Of a DNA stretch of 5,401 nucleotides, positions 5,271 to 5,401 are shown piece after piece. The DNA comes from an uncultured Eubacteriales bacterium (lineage in GTDB: Bacteria > Bacillota_I > Bacilli_A > RF39 > UBA660). The notes under the pieces are model-generated. The model saw nothing but the letters and a program-made list of their open reading frames with translations, did not search any database and was not told where the DNA came from. Positions within the stretch are counted from its first letter, which is position 1; every line of letters begins with the position of its first letter. The stretch is taken from NCBI GenBank assembly GCA_900321795.1, contig ONXO01000073.1:1-5401 (forward strand), read 5' to 3'. A program made the position numbers and the translations under genes.

Positions 5271-5286
5271 TTATTACTTCTTTTTT
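5246..5286. terminator. Intrinsic terminator of ftsW, possibly bidirectional
   Basis: A perfect 12-base-pair inverted repeat, AAAAGAAGTAAT (5246-5257) with ATTACTTCTTTT (5273-5284), encloses a 15-base loop. As a plus-strand terminator, the core GAAGTAAT stem is followed directly by six T residues (5281-5286). The ftsW stop TAG (5268-5270) lies in the loop. On the minus strand the stem is followed by GTTTTATC, so it could also end a gene arriving from the right. Confidence 0.82.
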
Positions 5287-5293
5287 ATTGTTA

Positions 5294-5401
5294 CTATATA
5301 GCTAGATATTTTTTAAAGCCAATATAAAGTTCTTTATCATTTTTAAAAAATGTAGTAAAATAATTCCAGGTGGTAAAAATGAAATTGTCTGAAGTAGATA
5401 T
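5294..5401 (-). CDS. Possible C-terminal end of a minus-strand gene (competes with the start at 5379)
   Basis: On the minus strand one frame is open from the window edge to the TAG at 5296-5294, giving 35 residues that end in FKNDKELYIGFKKYLAI. The tail looks protein-like, and its stop lies just before the ftsW terminator hairpin, as expected for a convergent gene. Against it, a 35-codon open stretch can arise by chance, the inner part is unusually Phe/Thr-rich, and the overlapping plus-strand start at 5379 has its own ribosome site. It could also be the decayed end of a lost gene. I cannot name a family. Confidence 0.33.
   Translation of the reverse strand: MSTSDNFIFTTWNYFTTFFKNDKELYIGFKKYLAI
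5368..5373 (+). promoter_or_regulatory. Ribosome binding site for the possible gene starting at 5379
   Basis: AGGTGG lies 5 bases before the ATG at 5379 and differs from AGGAGG at one base. A weak -10 TAAAAT (5356-5361), with only TTTATC 17 bases upstream, is the best promoter candidate. Confidence 0.45.
5379..5401 (+). CDS. Possible start of a plus-strand gene (runs off the window)
   Basis: ATG at 5379 opens a frame reading MKLSEVD before the window ends. It is supported by the AGGTGG site 5 bases upstream and by the purine-rich plus strand here, which matches the coding strand of the other genes. Seven codons are too few to suggest a product. It overlaps the candidate minus-strand tail, and probably only one of the two is real. 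Confidence 0.48.

Noticed and set aside
1..5401. CRISPR array, tRNA or rRNA gene, insertion sequence, toxin-antitoxin pair or defence cassette
   Set aside because: I saw no direct-repeat series, cloverleaf, terminal inverted repeats with a transposase, or paired small genes of that kind. The inverted repeats present are terminators.

Overview
The window is a compact, very A+T-rich stretch of bacterial chromosome. By eye it is roughly a quarter G+C, with A-rich codons and many AAA, AAT, ATA and TTA triplets. TGG encodes Trp and TGA is used as a stop (positions 235-237), so the standard bacterial code applies. SigmaA-type promoters, purine-rich Shine-Dalgarno sites, a gram-positive type 2 peptide deformylase, RbgA and a YjcZ-like micro-membrane protein all point to a low-GC Firmicute in or near Bacilli, perhaps a gut lineage such as Erysipelotrichales or RF39. 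That placement is inference.

Layout. (1) Positions 1-1084, plus strand: the 3' end of a gene that looks like the C-terminus of an HD-type CCA-adding tRNA nucleotidyltransferase, overlapping by 8 bases the complete ribosome-assembly GTPase gene rbgA (ylqF). (2) 1107-1761, plus: a strong extended -10 promoter driving a 200-residue all-helical protein with faint mTERF-like repeats. (3) 1766-2272, minus: a membrane-anchored Asn/Tyr-rich protein of unknown function, convergent with (2). (4) 2330-2878, minus: peptide deformylase (def) with its own promoter. (5) 2946-3791, plus: a divergent promoter, then a two-gene operon of an unknown 105-residue protein and dihydrofolate reductase (folA). (6) 3807-3980, minus: a 57-codon YjcZ-like gene, convergent with folA. 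(7) 4104-5270, plus: a SEDS-family peptidoglycan polymerase of FtsW/SpoVE type. (8) 5294-5401: ambiguous, either the start of a plus-strand gene at 5379 or the tail of a minus-strand gene ending at 5294.

The recognised genes are housekeeping: tRNA maturation, 50S assembly, N-terminal deformylation, folate metabolism and septal wall synthesis. There is no sign of a mobile element, CRISPR array, toxin-antitoxin pair or defence cassette. I do not see a convincing new multi-gene system.

The most unusual points are these. All four intrinsic terminators have the stop codon of the gene they serve inside the hairpin, and in two convergent pairs one hairpin holds both stops. The YjcZ-like gene is short enough to be missed by length-filtered gene callers. 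The 200-residue protein may be a bacterial mTERF-like repeat protein. The FtsW gene starts without a Shine-Dalgarno site.
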